Source: Rossellomorea pakistanensis
Lineage (GTDB): Bacteria > Bacillota > Bacilli > Bacillales > Bacillaceae_B
NCBI RefSeq assembly: GCF_016908495.1
Contig: NZ_JAFBDZ010000001.1
Location: 310,001 to 374,000, forward strand
Length of the DNA stretch: 64,000 nt
Reading direction: 5' to 3'
Shown: positions 16,928 through 24,720 of the stretch, piece after piece
How the letters are laid out: each line of letters starts with the position of its first letter
Position numbering within the stretch: the stretch's first letter is position 1
Position numbers and translations under genes: made by a program
The notes under the pieces: generated by a model
Seen by the model: the letters and a program-made list of their open reading frames with translations, nothing else
What the model was told of the DNA's origin: nothing
Database searches by the model: none

Positions 16928-16977
16928 GGGACGGTTCTTGGTTGCGTTAATACTTTAACGCAACCAAGAACCGTCCC
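16928..16977. repeat. Perfect 50-bp palindromic repeat (family GGGGACGGTTCT), copy B
   Basis: Perfect 23-base arms (16928-16950, 16955-16977) flank the loop TACT. The outer arm GGGACGGTTCT equals copy A, while the inner arm is TGGTTGCGTTAA instead of CGATCACGTTAA, with both arms changed in step. A small second hairpin (GCATTA/TAATGC) follows at once. The copy sits directly behind the MFS gene. Confidence 0.9.
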
Positions 16978-17011
16978 GCATTACGTTAATGCGGTATAGC
17001 AATTAAGGGTT

Positions 17012-17119
17012 CTATTCATAATAGGGTAAAATCGTATACTCTTCCATAAACAGCCGGTCTTTTTCAACATAGTTAAATAATTTCTCAATAATTCCTAATA
17101 CTATGAGCGAAGAATACAA
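17012..17119 (-). CDS. Possible small protein (35 residues), unknown
   Basis: A minus-strand frame from TTG to TAG, bounded upstream by an in-frame TAA. The peptide has a hydrophobic start (LYSSLIVLGIIEKLF) and an acidic, aromatic end (EEYTILPYYE), a composition unlike random AT-rich translation. The ribosome site is weak (GTGGA). It could equally be the remnant of a longer gene. The call is tentative. Confidence 0.3.
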   Translation of the reverse strand: MYSSLIVLGIIEKLFNYVEKDRLFMEEYTILPYYE

Positions 17120-17160
17120 ATCTTATCCACTAATTAATATGCTTATTAATGGGGGTTTAC

Positions 17161-18081
17161 ATGAATCAGTTTATAATGGATGTTGTAATCGTCGGTGGGG
17201 GACCTTCAGGGCTTAGTGCTGCTCTAGTGTTAGGGCGATCCCTAAGAAAGGTGCTAATCATTGATTATAATCACCCTAGAAATGCTTCCACAAAAAGATC
17301 TCATGGGTATTTAACAAGAGATGGGATTTCTCCTGTAAAGTTTCGACAACTTGCAAAGGAAGAACTAAAGAAATACAAAACAGTCAATTCTATAGAAGAC
17401 GCAGTGATCGATATTGAAAAAAAAGCAGGAATATTCAACATTACTACAAAAAAGGGCTTCAATTATCAATCCCGTAAAGTCATATTTGCAACAGGAATGA
17501 AGGATCAGCTTCCTATGATTCCTGGTTTTATTGATGTCTATGGCACCTCTGTTTTCCCGTGTCCGTATTGTGATGGTTGGGAACATAAAAACACTAAATT
17601 AGCTGTATTTGGAAATAAAGTTGAACTCTTTACATATATTAAACTCATTTCCCATTGGAGTAAGGATCTAATGGTTTTTACCAATGGAAAGTGTAATTTA
17701 AGTGACATACAAAAGAATGAACTGAAGCAACACCGAATCCCACTTATTGAAACGCCGATACAGGAAGTCCAATCTGTCCTTAGTCAACTAAAAAAAGTCA
17801 TCCTAACCGATGGAAGAATCATTCGGCGCGACGGCGGATTTGTGATGACAAATACAGTACAGTCCTCAAATCTACCATCTAAATTAGGAGTAGAGATGGA
17901 TGAAAAAGGGCGATATCAAACAAAAGAACATGGTCTCACAAATATTGATGGAATCTACATTGTAGGAGATGCAACAAAAGGGTTTGCCGGAATAGTGGGT
18001 GCAGCTAGTGATGGATATGAAACAGGTATTAAAATAAACTCAGAGCTTGTTGAAGAGAATTGGAATAAAAATCTAAAATAA
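17161..18081 (+). CDS. Thioredoxin-reductase-like NAD(P)/FAD-dependent oxidoreductase
   Basis: A 306-residue flavoprotein. The FAD-binding motif GGGPSG is at residues 12-17. The redox pair CPYC (Cys134, Cys137) sits in the NAD(P)-binding half in the TrxB position. The closing FAD motif is GIYIVGDATKGFAGIVGAASDGYETG. The second nucleotide motif is degenerate (VFGNKVE rather than GxGxxA), as in thioredoxin-reductase-like paralogues that accept electrons from other donors. I prefer the ATG at 17161, 4 bases after GGGGGT, to the in-frame ATG at 17149, which has no ribosome site. The partner is unknown. Confidence 0.85.
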   Translation: MNQFIMDVVIVGGGPSGLSAALVLGRSLRKVLIIDYNHPRNASTKRSHGYLTRDGISPVKFRQLAKEELKKYKTVNSIEDAVIDIEKKAGIFNITTKKGFNYQSRKVIFATGMKDQLPMIPGFIDVYGTSVFPCPYCDGWEHKNTKLAVFGNKVELFTYIKLISHWSKDLMVFTNGKCNLSDIQKNELKQHRIPLIETPIQEVQSVLSQLKKVILTDGRIIRRDGGFVMTNTVQSSNLPSKLGVEMDEKGRYQTKEHGLTNIDGIYIVGDATKGFAGIVGAASDGYETGIKINSELVEENWNKNLK

Positions 18082-18148
18082 TTCTTTACTAAATATTTTG
18101 ATATTTGCTAATATAAACAATACAACAACGGGGGGAGAAGTTAAAAAT

Positions 18149-18937
18149 ATGATTAGGAAACTAACTAGAGACGACAATGAAAAATGTCAGAACCTTATTC
18201 AGATAAAACCAGCGGAAAATTTATTTATAATAGGCGATATAGAAGCATACGGTTATGAACAAGATTTCCAAACCCTTTGGGGAGACTTTGATAATCAGGG
18301 AAATTTAAATGCTGTTCTATTAAAATATGAAGAAAATTTCATTCCCTTTTCTTTAACGGAATTTGATGCAAAGGGATTTGCTGACATTATAAATCATTCA
18401 GAGTGCAGATACCTTTCCGGACTTAAGGATATAACTGCCAAAATTGAACCGTATTTATCAAAAAAGATTACACAAAAAAGAGAATTATATTATGCAAAAT
18501 GTACAAATGATGAAAAACTCCAAGGTATAGACACTTCTCTTGTAAAACAAGCCAACATAGAAGATCTTCCGGACCTTGTTAATCTATTAAAAAGTATACC
18601 AGAATTCGAATCTGCTATACTTGACATAAAAACCAAAAAACGGAGTATGGAAAAAGGCGTATCTCGCAGTTACTACATTCAGAAAAATAGGAAAATGGTC
18701 TCTTCTGCATCAACTACTGCAGAAAACAGTTTATCTGCAATGATTGTTGGTGTGTGCACGGATCAGGATAATAAGAAAAAAGGGTATGCTTCCCAATGTA
18801 TGACCAAACTATGTAAGGATGTTCTTGATGAAGGAAAAGAGCTGTGCCTTTTTTATGATAATCCGGACTCAGGTAAAATCTATAAAAGATTAGGGTTTAA
18901 AGATATCGGCTTTTGGATGATGTACACATTAGAATAA
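18149..18937 (+). CDS. GNAT family N-acetyltransferase
   Basis: A 262-residue protein. The C-terminal half carries the acetyl-CoA binding pattern IVGVCTDQDNKKKGYASQCMTKL, then LCLFYDNPDSGKIYKRLGFKDIGFW, the standard GNAT motifs A and B. The N-terminal 130 residues form a separate domain seen in two-lobed GNATs. The ATG at 18149 follows GGGGGAG and is preferred over an upstream in-frame ATG at 18098 that lacks a site. The acetyl acceptor is unknown. It lies between a flavoprotein and a MarR gene on the same strand. Confidence 0.8.
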   Translation: MIRKLTRDDNEKCQNLIQIKPAENLFIIGDIEAYGYEQDFQTLWGDFDNQGNLNAVLLKYEENFIPFSLTEFDAKGFADIINHSECRYLSGLKDITAKIEPYLSKKITQKRELYYAKCTNDEKLQGIDTSLVKQANIEDLPDLVNLLKSIPEFESAILDIKTKKRSMEKGVSRSYYIQKNRKMVSSASTTAENSLSAMIVGVCTDQDNKKKGYASQCMTKLCKDVLDEGKELCLFYDNPDSGKIYKRLGFKDIGFWMMYTLE

Positions 18938-18991
18938 GTTAAATCACCAACTACTGAAAGACAAAAATATCATCATAAAGGATTGTTCATA

Positions 18992-19423
18992 TTGAAATAT
19001 CGTCTCGATGACTCACTCGGCTATAAATTATTTCATGCTTCCCGCCTTATGTGTAATAAGCTAAATCAAAATTTTAAATCAAAAGATTATCCTGTTACAT
19101 ATGAACAATGGCAAATTTTGAGTCGATTATATCAAAAGGATGGCCAAACCCAAAATAGCCTTTCGCGTCAGAACGAAAGAGACCAAGCAAGCGTCTCACG
19201 TTTGGTAGATAACCTTATTAAACGTGGTTTAGTGAAACGAAACTTACATCCAGATGACGGTAGAGTTAACATCATTTGTTTGACCAATGAAAGTAAAAAA
19301 ATACGTGAAAACCTTGAACAGCTGGCTACGAACACAATTAATGAAGCTGGTAAGGGAATTGATACAAAAGATTTAGAGACTTGCTTGCGTGTACTTGATC
19401 AAATAAGAGAAAACCTTAAATAA
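18992..19423 (+). CDS. MarR family transcriptional regulator
   Basis: A 143-residue winged-helix protein. The DNA-binding region includes QTQNSLSRQNERDQASVSRLVDNLIKRGLV, then the wing motif HPDDGRVNIICLT, the DxR wing of MarR proteins. The TTG at 18992 lies 9 bases after AAAGGA and gives a start matching other MarR proteins better than the in-frame TTG at 18983. A self-complementary sequence overlaps the stop codon. The target is unknown; the next operon is Fur-controlled and separated by a terminator. Confidence 0.85.
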   Translation: MKYRLDDSLGYKLFHASRLMCNKLNQNFKSKDYPVTYEQWQILSRLYQKDGQTQNSLSRQNERDQASVSRLVDNLIKRGLVKRNLHPDDGRVNIICLTNESKKIRENLEQLATNTINEAGKGIDTKDLETCLRVLDQIRENLK

Positions 19424-19463
19424 GGTTTTCTCAAAATATTTCCTTGTCGGAACAAGTTTTTTT
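19407..19463 (+). terminator. Tandem hairpins after the MarR gene
   Basis: GAGAAAACCTT/AAGGTTTTCTC overlaps the stop codon (19407-19432). A second short hairpin, CTTGT-CGGA-ACAAG, is followed by seven T residues (19443-19463). Confidence 0.75.
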
Positions 19464-19473
19464 CGGAAATCTA

Positions 19474-19503
19474 TTGACAAACAATAATGAAAATCATTAT
19501 CAT
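19474..19503 (+). promoter_or_regulatory. yclNOPQ promoter with Fur box
   Basis: The -35 TTGACA is at 19474-19479 and the -10 TATCAT at 19498-19503 (18-base spacer). The 15-base sequence TGAAAATCATTATCA (19488-19502) differs at one position from the Fur 7-1-7 consensus TGATAATNATTATCA and covers the -10 box, so iron-loaded Fur should repress transcription. Confidence 0.85.
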
Positions 19504-19520
19504 TTAATGGAGAGGTACAT

Positions 19521-19613
19521 TTGAGAATTATACATACCAGCTGGTTTATTTTTTTTGATGTATTTGAGAATGATTCTCTTTATCAAATGTTCATTCTTAG
19601 TATGAAAATGTAA
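19521..19613 (+). CDS. Possible 30-residue leader peptide ahead of yclN
   Basis: TTG at 19521 follows GGAGAGG. The frame is rich in aromatic residues (TSWFIFFDVFE) and ends 10 bases before yclN. It overlaps the second Fur-box-like site, so its composition may simply reflect that operator. Low confidence. Confidence 0.25.
   Translation: MRIIHTSWFIFFDVFENDSLYQMFILSMKM
19565..19579. promoter_or_regulatory. Second Fur-box-like palindrome
   Basis: TGAGAATGATTCTCT contains the perfect palindrome GAGAAT-G-ATTCTC and matches 12 of 15 Fur 7-1-7 positions. It lies 45 bases before yclN and downstream of the predicted start site. Confidence 0.6.
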
Positions 19614-19623
19614 GGATTAATTT

Positions 19624-20574
19624 ATGAAGAAAAGATACTTATGGATTGCTCTTTTGTTATTGTCGTCGATTTCCTTATTTATTGGTGTAATCGATCTAAA
19701 ACCAACTCAACTATTGAATTTAACAGAAGAACAGAAACAAATTCTTCTAGTTAGTCGTTTTCCAAGACTATTAAGTATTATCATTGCGGGTGTAAGTATC
19801 AGTATATGCGGATTAATCATGCAACAGTTAAGCAGAAACAAGTTTGTATCACCAACAACTGCAGGAACGATGGATTCAGCTAGACTAGGTGTTTTAGTAT
19901 CTTTAATGGTCTTTACTTCAGCAAGCCCCTTACAGAAGATGATTGTCGCCTTTATATTTGCCTTATTAGGAACATTCATTTTTATGAAGATTTTAGAAAA
20001 AATTAAATTTAAGGATACTATATTCATTCCACTTGTAGGTTTAATGTTTGGGAATATTATTAGTTCCGTCGCAACGTTTTTTGCCTATAAATATGATCTT
20101 ATTCAGAACATGTCCACTTTCATGCAAGGTGATTTCTCTATGATTATAAAAGGTCGTTATGAATTGCTGTATGTTAGTATCCCAGTATTATTGATTGCTA
20201 TTTTATTCGCCAATAAATTTACAGTTGCTGGAATGGGAGAAGACTTTTCAAAAAATTTAGGCCTTAACTATAGGCAAATAGTTAATATTGGACTTGTGAT
20301 CGTTGCTTTTGTAACTTCATCTGTTGTACTTACAGTTGGGATGATTCCATTTTTAGGTTTGGTTATTCCAAATATTGTTAGTATTTATCATGGGGATAAC
20401 CTAAAGAAGAATTTACTCCATACAGCATTATTAGGGGCAAATTTCGTCTTAATCTGTGACATCATTGGGAGATTAATTATCTATCCTTATGAATTATCAA
20501 TTAGTCTTGTAGTTGGCGTAATTGGAAGTGCGATTTTTGCGTATTTACTATTAAGGAGAAAAGCATATGAGTAA
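19624..20574 (+). CDS. yclN: Siderophore ABC transporter permease, YclN-like
   Basis: A 316-residue FecCD-family permease with about nine membrane helices. Recognisable blocks are SRFPRLLSIIIAGVSISICGLIMQQLSRN near the first cytoplasmic loop and GMIPFLGLVIPNIVSIYHGDN, the ATPase-coupling helix, near residue 240. Length equals B. subtilis YclN (316). In B. subtilis the YclNOPQ system imports petrobactin-type ferric siderophores. The order permease-permease-ATPase-binding protein and overlapping ends match that operon. Fur boxes precede it. Confidence 0.88.
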   Translation: MKKRYLWIALLLLSSISLFIGVIDLKPTQLLNLTEEQKQILLVSRFPRLLSIIIAGVSISICGLIMQQLSRNKFVSPTTAGTMDSARLGVLVSLMVFTSASPLQKMIVAFIFALLGTFIFMKILEKIKFKDTIFIPLVGLMFGNIISSVATFFAYKYDLIQNMSTFMQGDFSMIIKGRYELLYVSIPVLLIAILFANKFTVAGMGEDFSKNLGLNYRQIVNIGLVIVAFVTSSVVLTVGMIPFLGLVIPNIVSIYHGDNLKKNLLHTALLGANFVLICDIIGRLIIYPYELSISLVVGVIGSAIFAYLLLRRKAYE

Positions 20575-21517
20575 CAAACTAAGAATGATCATACTTGGCG
20601 CAATTGCTCTTTCCTTAATGGCTACTTACTTTTTTATTGATATTGGATCAAATTGGGACTATGTTCTGCCGCGTCGGGGAGAGAAGCTTGTTGCTATCAT
20701 TGTCACAGGAGCTTCTATTGCATTAGCAACAGTTGTATTCCAAACAATTACCCATAATAGAATCTTAACGCCAAATATAATTGGACTTGATTCATTATAT
20801 ATGTTGATACAAACGATTTTGATTTTTCTATTTGGTTCAATGAGCCAAACCGTAATGAATAAAAACCTTAATTTTGTTATAACCATTGTTCTGATGATCT
20901 TATTCTCTCTTCTTTTATATAAGTTTTTATTTAAAAGAGAAGATCAGAATATTTATTTCTTATTATTAATTGGGTTAATTTTTGGAACATTGTTTGGAAG
21001 TTTATCTACATTCATGCAAGTTCTCATTGATCCAAATGAGTTTCAAATTATCCAAGATCGTATGTTTGCTAGCTTCAATAATATTCAGTCAGATTTATTA
21101 TTGATTTCATTGATTCTGATCATTATTGTTTTCATCTATTTTACAAGGTATCTGAAGTATTTAGATGTTTTGTCATTAGGTAGGGATGAAGCAGTAAACC
21201 TAGGAGTAGATTATCATTTCATTGTAAAAAGGCTACTAATCATTGTTGCTGTCCTTATCTCGATATCCACGGCATTAGTAGGTCCATTGACCTTTTTAGG
21301 ACTAATCGTTGCGAATGTAGCATATGAGTTTTTGAAAACCTATCGACATTCCTACTTTATTATAGGCTCTATGCTGATTAGTATTATCGCACTTATCGGT
21401 GGACAGCTCATTGTTGAAAGAGTATTTTCTTTTACTACTACCTTAAGTGTAATCATTAATTTTACAGGGGGAGTTTACTTTATTTATCTACTTTTAAAGG
21501 AGAATAAGTCATGGTAG
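20567..21517 (+). CDS. yclO: Siderophore ABC transporter permease, YclO-like
   Basis: The second FecCD-type permease (316 residues, about nine helices), overlapping yclN by 8 bases. It has RGEKLVAIIVTGASIALATVVFQTITHN and the coupling region ALVGPLTFLGLIVANVAYEFLKTYRHS. It should pair with YclN to form the heterodimeric membrane channel. Length and order match B. subtilis YclO. Confidence 0.88.
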   Translation: MSNKLRMIILGAIALSLMATYFFIDIGSNWDYVLPRRGEKLVAIIVTGASIALATVVFQTITHNRILTPNIIGLDSLYMLIQTILIFLFGSMSQTVMNKNLNFVITIVLMILFSLLLYKFLFKREDQNIYFLLLIGLIFGTLFGSLSTFMQVLIDPNEFQIIQDRMFASFNNIQSDLLLISLILIIIVFIYFTRYLKYLDVLSLGRDEAVNLGVDYHFIVKRLLIIVAVLISISTALVGPLTFLGLIVANVAYEFLKTYRHSYFIIGSMLISIIALIGGQLIVERVFSFTTTLSVIINFTGGVYFIYLLLKENKSW

Positions 21518-22269
21518 AAGTAAAAAACATCTCAAAGCGATATGGAAGTAAAAATGTTGTTGAAAATGTATCCATTCAAATTAAAAAGAAGAAAATCACT
21601 TCTTTTATAGGGCCAAATGGTGCTGGAAAAAGTACTGTATTGTCTATGATGAGCCGCTTATTAACTATGGATGAGGGAGAGGTTACGATAGATGGAAAAA
21701 ACATCCATAAATATACTAGTCGGGAATTGTCCAAGAAAGTTTCTATATTAAAACAATCCAATCATATAAGTCTTCGCTTAACGATTCGAGAACTTGTTTC
21801 ATTCGGTCGTTTTCCATACTCCCAAGGAAATTTAACCAAGAAAGATTGGGAATATGTCGATCAAGCAATTGAATATATGGGACTTGTGGATATACAAGGT
21901 AAATTTCTTGATCAATTAAGCGGGGGACAAAGGCAGAGAGCATATATTGCAATGGTTATCGCTCAGGATACTGAATACATTCTACTTGATGAGCCTTTAA
22001 ATAATTTAGATATGAAGCATTCTGTACAAATCATGAAAACACTAAGGAGATTGGTAGAAGAATTAGGGAAGACCATTATTATTGTGATTCATGATATTAA
22101 CTTTGCTTCTTGCTATTCTGATGAAATCGTTGCACTAAAAGATGGAAAGGTTGTCAACCAAGGGCCTACCAAAGAGATTATCCAATCAAATATTTTAAAT
22201 CAGATATTTGAAATGGATATTGATATTAAGAATATTGATGATCATAAAATCTGTGTTTATTTTACATAA
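21511..22269 (+). CDS. yclP: Siderophore ABC transporter ATP-binding protein, YclP-like
   Basis: A 252-residue ATPase overlapping yclO by 7 bases. Walker A is GPNGAGKST (about residues 32-40). The signature is LSGGQRQRAYIAMV. Walker B is YILLDEPLNNLD, and the switch His lies in IIIVIHDINFASCYSDEI. Length equals B. subtilis YclP (252). It energises uptake through YclN/YclO from the cytoplasmic face. Confidence 0.93.
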   Translation: MVEVKNISKRYGSKNVVENVSIQIKKKKITSFIGPNGAGKSTVLSMMSRLLTMDEGEVTIDGKNIHKYTSRELSKKVSILKQSNHISLRLTIRELVSFGRFPYSQGNLTKKDWEYVDQAIEYMGLVDIQGKFLDQLSGGQRQRAYIAMVIAQDTEYILLDEPLNNLDMKHSVQIMKTLRRLVEELGKTIIIVIHDINFASCYSDEIVALKDGKVVNQGPTKEIIQSNILNQIFEMDIDIKNIDDHKICVYFT

Positions 22270-22289
22270 AACTTATGAGGTGATAAAAG

Positions 22290-23225
22290 ATGAAAAAGTT
22301 TTCATTTATAATGTTAACAGCACTTGTCTTGTTGTTATCAGCATGTGGTACAAATGATAAAGCAAATGGAAATGAAGAAAATAAAAAGGCAGAAGAGTTA
22401 ACGATCAAACATGAATTAGGTGAAACAAAAGTAAAGAAAGACCCTGAAAAGGTTGTGGTCTTTGATTTCGGAATCCTCGATTCAATGGATAAGCTAGGAA
22501 TTGAAGTGGCAGGATTACCCCAATCAAATGTTCCGTCATATTTATCTAAATACGCGGACAGCAAATATGAGAATACAGGTAGCTTAAAAGAACCAGATTT
22601 TGAAAAAATCAGCGAGATTCAGCCTGATTTAATCATTATTTCAGGTCGTCAATCTGATTTATATGAAGAATTTACAGAAATAGCTCCAACGATTTATTTA
22701 GGTGTAGATACAAGTCGTTACATGGAATCATTCAAAGAAAACACTACTACATTAGGAAAAATTTTCGATAAAGAAAAAGAAGTAGAGAAAGAATTAGCAG
22801 CTATTGATGAATCCATTCAGAAACTAAAAAATAATACTAAAAAAGACAATAAGAAAGCTTTAATTGTATTAGCTAATGATGATAAAGTTAGCGCATATGG
22901 TGCTGGATCTCGATTTGGTATTATTCACGATGTATTTGGATTTACACCTGCTGACGAAAAAATTGAAGTCTCCACTCATGGTCAAAGTATTTCCTTTGAG
23001 TATATAGTCGATAAGAATCCTGATTACTTATTTGTCATTGACAGGGGAGCAGCTATTGGAGAAGAATCCTCCGCCAAACAAGTTGTCGAAAATGAATTAG
23101 TAAAGACCACAAATGCATACAAAAATAGCGCCATTACCTATTTAGATCCAGATTTCTGGTACTTGTCTGGAGGCGGATTAGTTTCCGTATCCGAGATGAT
23201 TAAGGAAGTAGAGGCAAGCTTATAA
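22290..23225 (+). CDS. yclQ: Siderophore-binding lipoprotein, YclQ-like
   Basis: A 311-residue class III substrate-binding protein. The signal peptide ends in the lipobox LSAC (Cys19), so it is anchored to the outer face of the membrane. The long helix and two-lobed pattern are typical (KVVVFDFGILDSMDKLGI, then KISEIQPDLIIISGRQ). Length is close to B. subtilis YclQ, the petrobactin receptor. It is last in the operon, 20 bases after the ATPase, with a GAGGTGATAAAAG start region and a strong terminator downstream. Confidence 0.9.
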   Translation: MKKFSFIMLTALVLLLSACGTNDKANGNEENKKAEELTIKHELGETKVKKDPEKVVVFDFGILDSMDKLGIEVAGLPQSNVPSYLSKYADSKYENTGSLKEPDFEKISEIQPDLIIISGRQSDLYEEFTEIAPTIYLGVDTSRYMESFKENTTTLGKIFDKEKEVEKELAAIDESIQKLKNNTKKDNKKALIVLANDDKVSAYGAGSRFGIIHDVFGFTPADEKIEVSTHGQSISFEYIVDKNPDYLFVIDRGAAIGEESSAKQVVENELVKTTNAYKNSAITYLDPDFWYLSGGGLVSVSEMIKEVEASL

Positions 23226-23233
23226 TTATCATG

Positions 23234-23276
23234 AAAAAGAGGGGATTGTTCATAACTGTTCAATCCCTTTTCTTTT
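23234..23276 (+). terminator. Rho-independent terminator of the yclNOPQ operon
   Basis: AAAAGAGGGGATTG pairs with CAATCCCTTTTCTTTT around a 12-base loop, with a T-rich tail, 9 bases after the stop. Confidence 0.85.
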
Positions 23277-23368
23277 TGCTCAAATGAAGAACTCCTCGTA
23301 AGTGATAGGATTACAAAATTCTGAATTATGATAAAATAATCATACAAAATTAAGATGGAGGAAATTAC

Positions 23369-23890
23369 ATGAATCATGAGAAAGACCGGTTTTTTTTAGA
23401 GCTTGTCTTAAAAGAGGGAGAAAAAGCATTTTTTGAACATACGTATCCTGTTGGGGCTGTCATAGTGGACGAAAATGGAACATTGATAAGTAAAGGTAAA
23501 AATAGAGTTTATTCAAGTAATGACCTCACTTCACATGCAGAAATTGAGGCAATTCGAAATGCAGGTAAAAAGATGATGCAAGCGAAGATTTTAAAAAAAC
23601 GATGGACACTATACACTAGCTTAGAGCCTTGTCCAATGTGCACGGGAGCTCTATTATTTGCTCATATCAAGAAGGTTGTTTGGATTTTAAATGATGAAGC
23701 AGGGTTCGGTGGTTTTACAAAAATAAGAAAGTCGAAAGTATTTGATGAGCGGTTTAACCAAATTAGTTATGTAGAAGAGCCGTTCTTAGACTTAAAAGAA
23801 AAGCAGCAAGAATTAATGAAAAGATGGCTAGAACATCCAAACAATGTTATAAATCAAAGAATGAACCTTGTGGAGAAATCAACTCAATGA
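23369..23890 (+). CDS. Nucleoside/nucleobase deaminase of the TadA-CDA family
   Basis: A 173-residue zinc hydrolase. His56 and the catalytic Glu58 lie in SHAEIEA, and Cys88 and Cys91 in PCPMC complete the zinc site. The C-terminal extension beyond the core (FDERFNQISYVEEPFLDLKEK) is unlike the tRNA-specific TadA, so a guanine or nucleoside substrate is more likely. The ATG follows TGGAGG. It overlaps the next gene by 4 bases (ATGA). Confidence 0.85.
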   Translation: MNHEKDRFFLELVLKEGEKAFFEHTYPVGAVIVDENGTLISKGKNRVYSSNDLTSHAEIEAIRNAGKKMMQAKILKKRWTLYTSLEPCPMCTGALLFAHIKKVVWILNDEAGFGGFTKIRKSKVFDERFNQISYVEEPFLDLKEKQQELMKRWLEHPNNVINQRMNLVEKSTQ

Positions 23891-24390
23891 AAAGATCAAT
23901 ATGTCTATTTCCTAAATTTACAAATGAAGACAGAATACATAAATGGAGAGAAAAATATGACCCTTTACATCAACTCATCCCACCCCACATCACATTAGTT
24001 TTTCCATTTGAGAGTGATTATTCTTCCAATAAATTAATAAAACATGTTCAACAAACACTAAAGGGTTTTAAACCTATTAATATTAGACTGCAAGGAATTA
24101 CTGGAGAGGGTAAACAATATGTATTTCTTAATGTAAAAAGAGGCAGCGATCAAATCATTGAACTTCACGATCGGTTATATAGCGGATTATTAAAGAAGTA
24201 TTTAAATCGAACGGTGACATATAACCCCCATCTTACAATAGGTAGAATAAAAAATACAGAGAAGTTTGATACTATTTTAGAAGAAACAAGTAGAGAAGAA
24301 ACTGTTTTTTGTTCAAATATAACTGAAATTATTTGTGAAAAAATTAGTAACGATGAAAAATCGATCATAGAGTTCAAACATCTTTTATAA
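23887..24390 (+). CDS. 2'-5' RNA ligase superfamily (2H phosphoesterase) protein
   Basis: A 167-residue protein with the two defining HxT motifs: His34-Ile-Thr36 (PPHITLVFP) and His115-Leu-Thr117 (NPHLTIGR). The family includes cyclic phosphodiesterases and YjcG-like enzymes acting on cyclic nucleotides or RNA ends. I chose the ATG at 23887, overlapping the deaminase stop as ATGA, because it begins the family fold at once (MKRSICLFPKF). Its TAA is abutted directly by the MITE-like element. Confidence 0.85.
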   Translation: MKRSICLFPKFTNEDRIHKWREKYDPLHQLIPPHITLVFPFESDYSSNKLIKHVQQTLKGFKPINIRLQGITGEGKQYVFLNVKRGSDQIIELHDRLYSGLLKKYLNRTVTYNPHLTIGRIKNTEKFDTILEETSREETVFCSNITEIICEKISNDEKSIIEFKHLL

Positions 24391-24610
24391 GGGCTGTTTT
24401 CTAAAAGACTGTTGTTTATAAGAACATAAATTTTTGTATAAAGGTTGGTCTTCGCTGCAGGCACGAGACTCTTGCGGGAGAAGCGGGACACGTGAGACCT
24501 AAGCAGGAGCAAGGCGACGAGGATGCTCACACCATCCGCCCCGCGGAAAGCGAGCATCCTGGAGAGGAAACCAACAACCCCCTTTTCAAAACAATGTTTA
24601 CGAAAAAGCA
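24391..24610. mobile_element. MITE-like element with GC-rich core, copy 1
   Basis: About 220 bases starting immediately after a stop codon. Imperfect terminal inverted repeats start GGCTGTTTTCTAAAAGACTG on the left and, read from the right, TGCTTTTTCGTAAACATTG. The core is GC-rich, unlike the neighbourhood (GCGGGAGAAGCGGGACACG, CCGCCCCGCGGAAAGCGAG), and begins and ends with GGTTG/CCAAC. The same element, inverted, is at 59092-59332. Flanks TTTATAA and TTTAAAA match at 6 of 7 positions, suggesting an AT-rich target duplication. It has no coding capacity. Confidence 0.75.
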
Positions 24611-24639
24611 TTTAAAAGGAGTCGGAAAATATTCCTAAT

Positions 24640-24686
24640 TTGACATGATCAATATTATTTTATACAATTATCTTGAATTCAAAATA
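24640..24686 (+). promoter_or_regulatory. mhqED promoter with MhqR-like operator
   Basis: The -35 TTGACA is at 24640-24645 and the -10 TACAAT at 24663-24668 (17-base spacer). Immediately downstream, TATCTTGAATTCAAAATA (24669-24686) is an 18-base near-perfect palindrome resembling the MhqR operator TATCTCGAATTCGAGATA. It covers the expected transcription start, so MhqR would block initiation until quinones or diamide-like electrophiles release it. Confidence 0.75.
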
Positions 24687-24720
24687 AATTATTTCGAGAC
24701 ATTAATTAGGAGGAATTTTA

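Noticed and set aside
24165-24611. Minus-strand frame of 148 codons
   Set aside because: It spans the 2H phosphoesterase gene on the other strand and the GC-rich core of the MITE-like element; the length comes from the GC-rich repeat.
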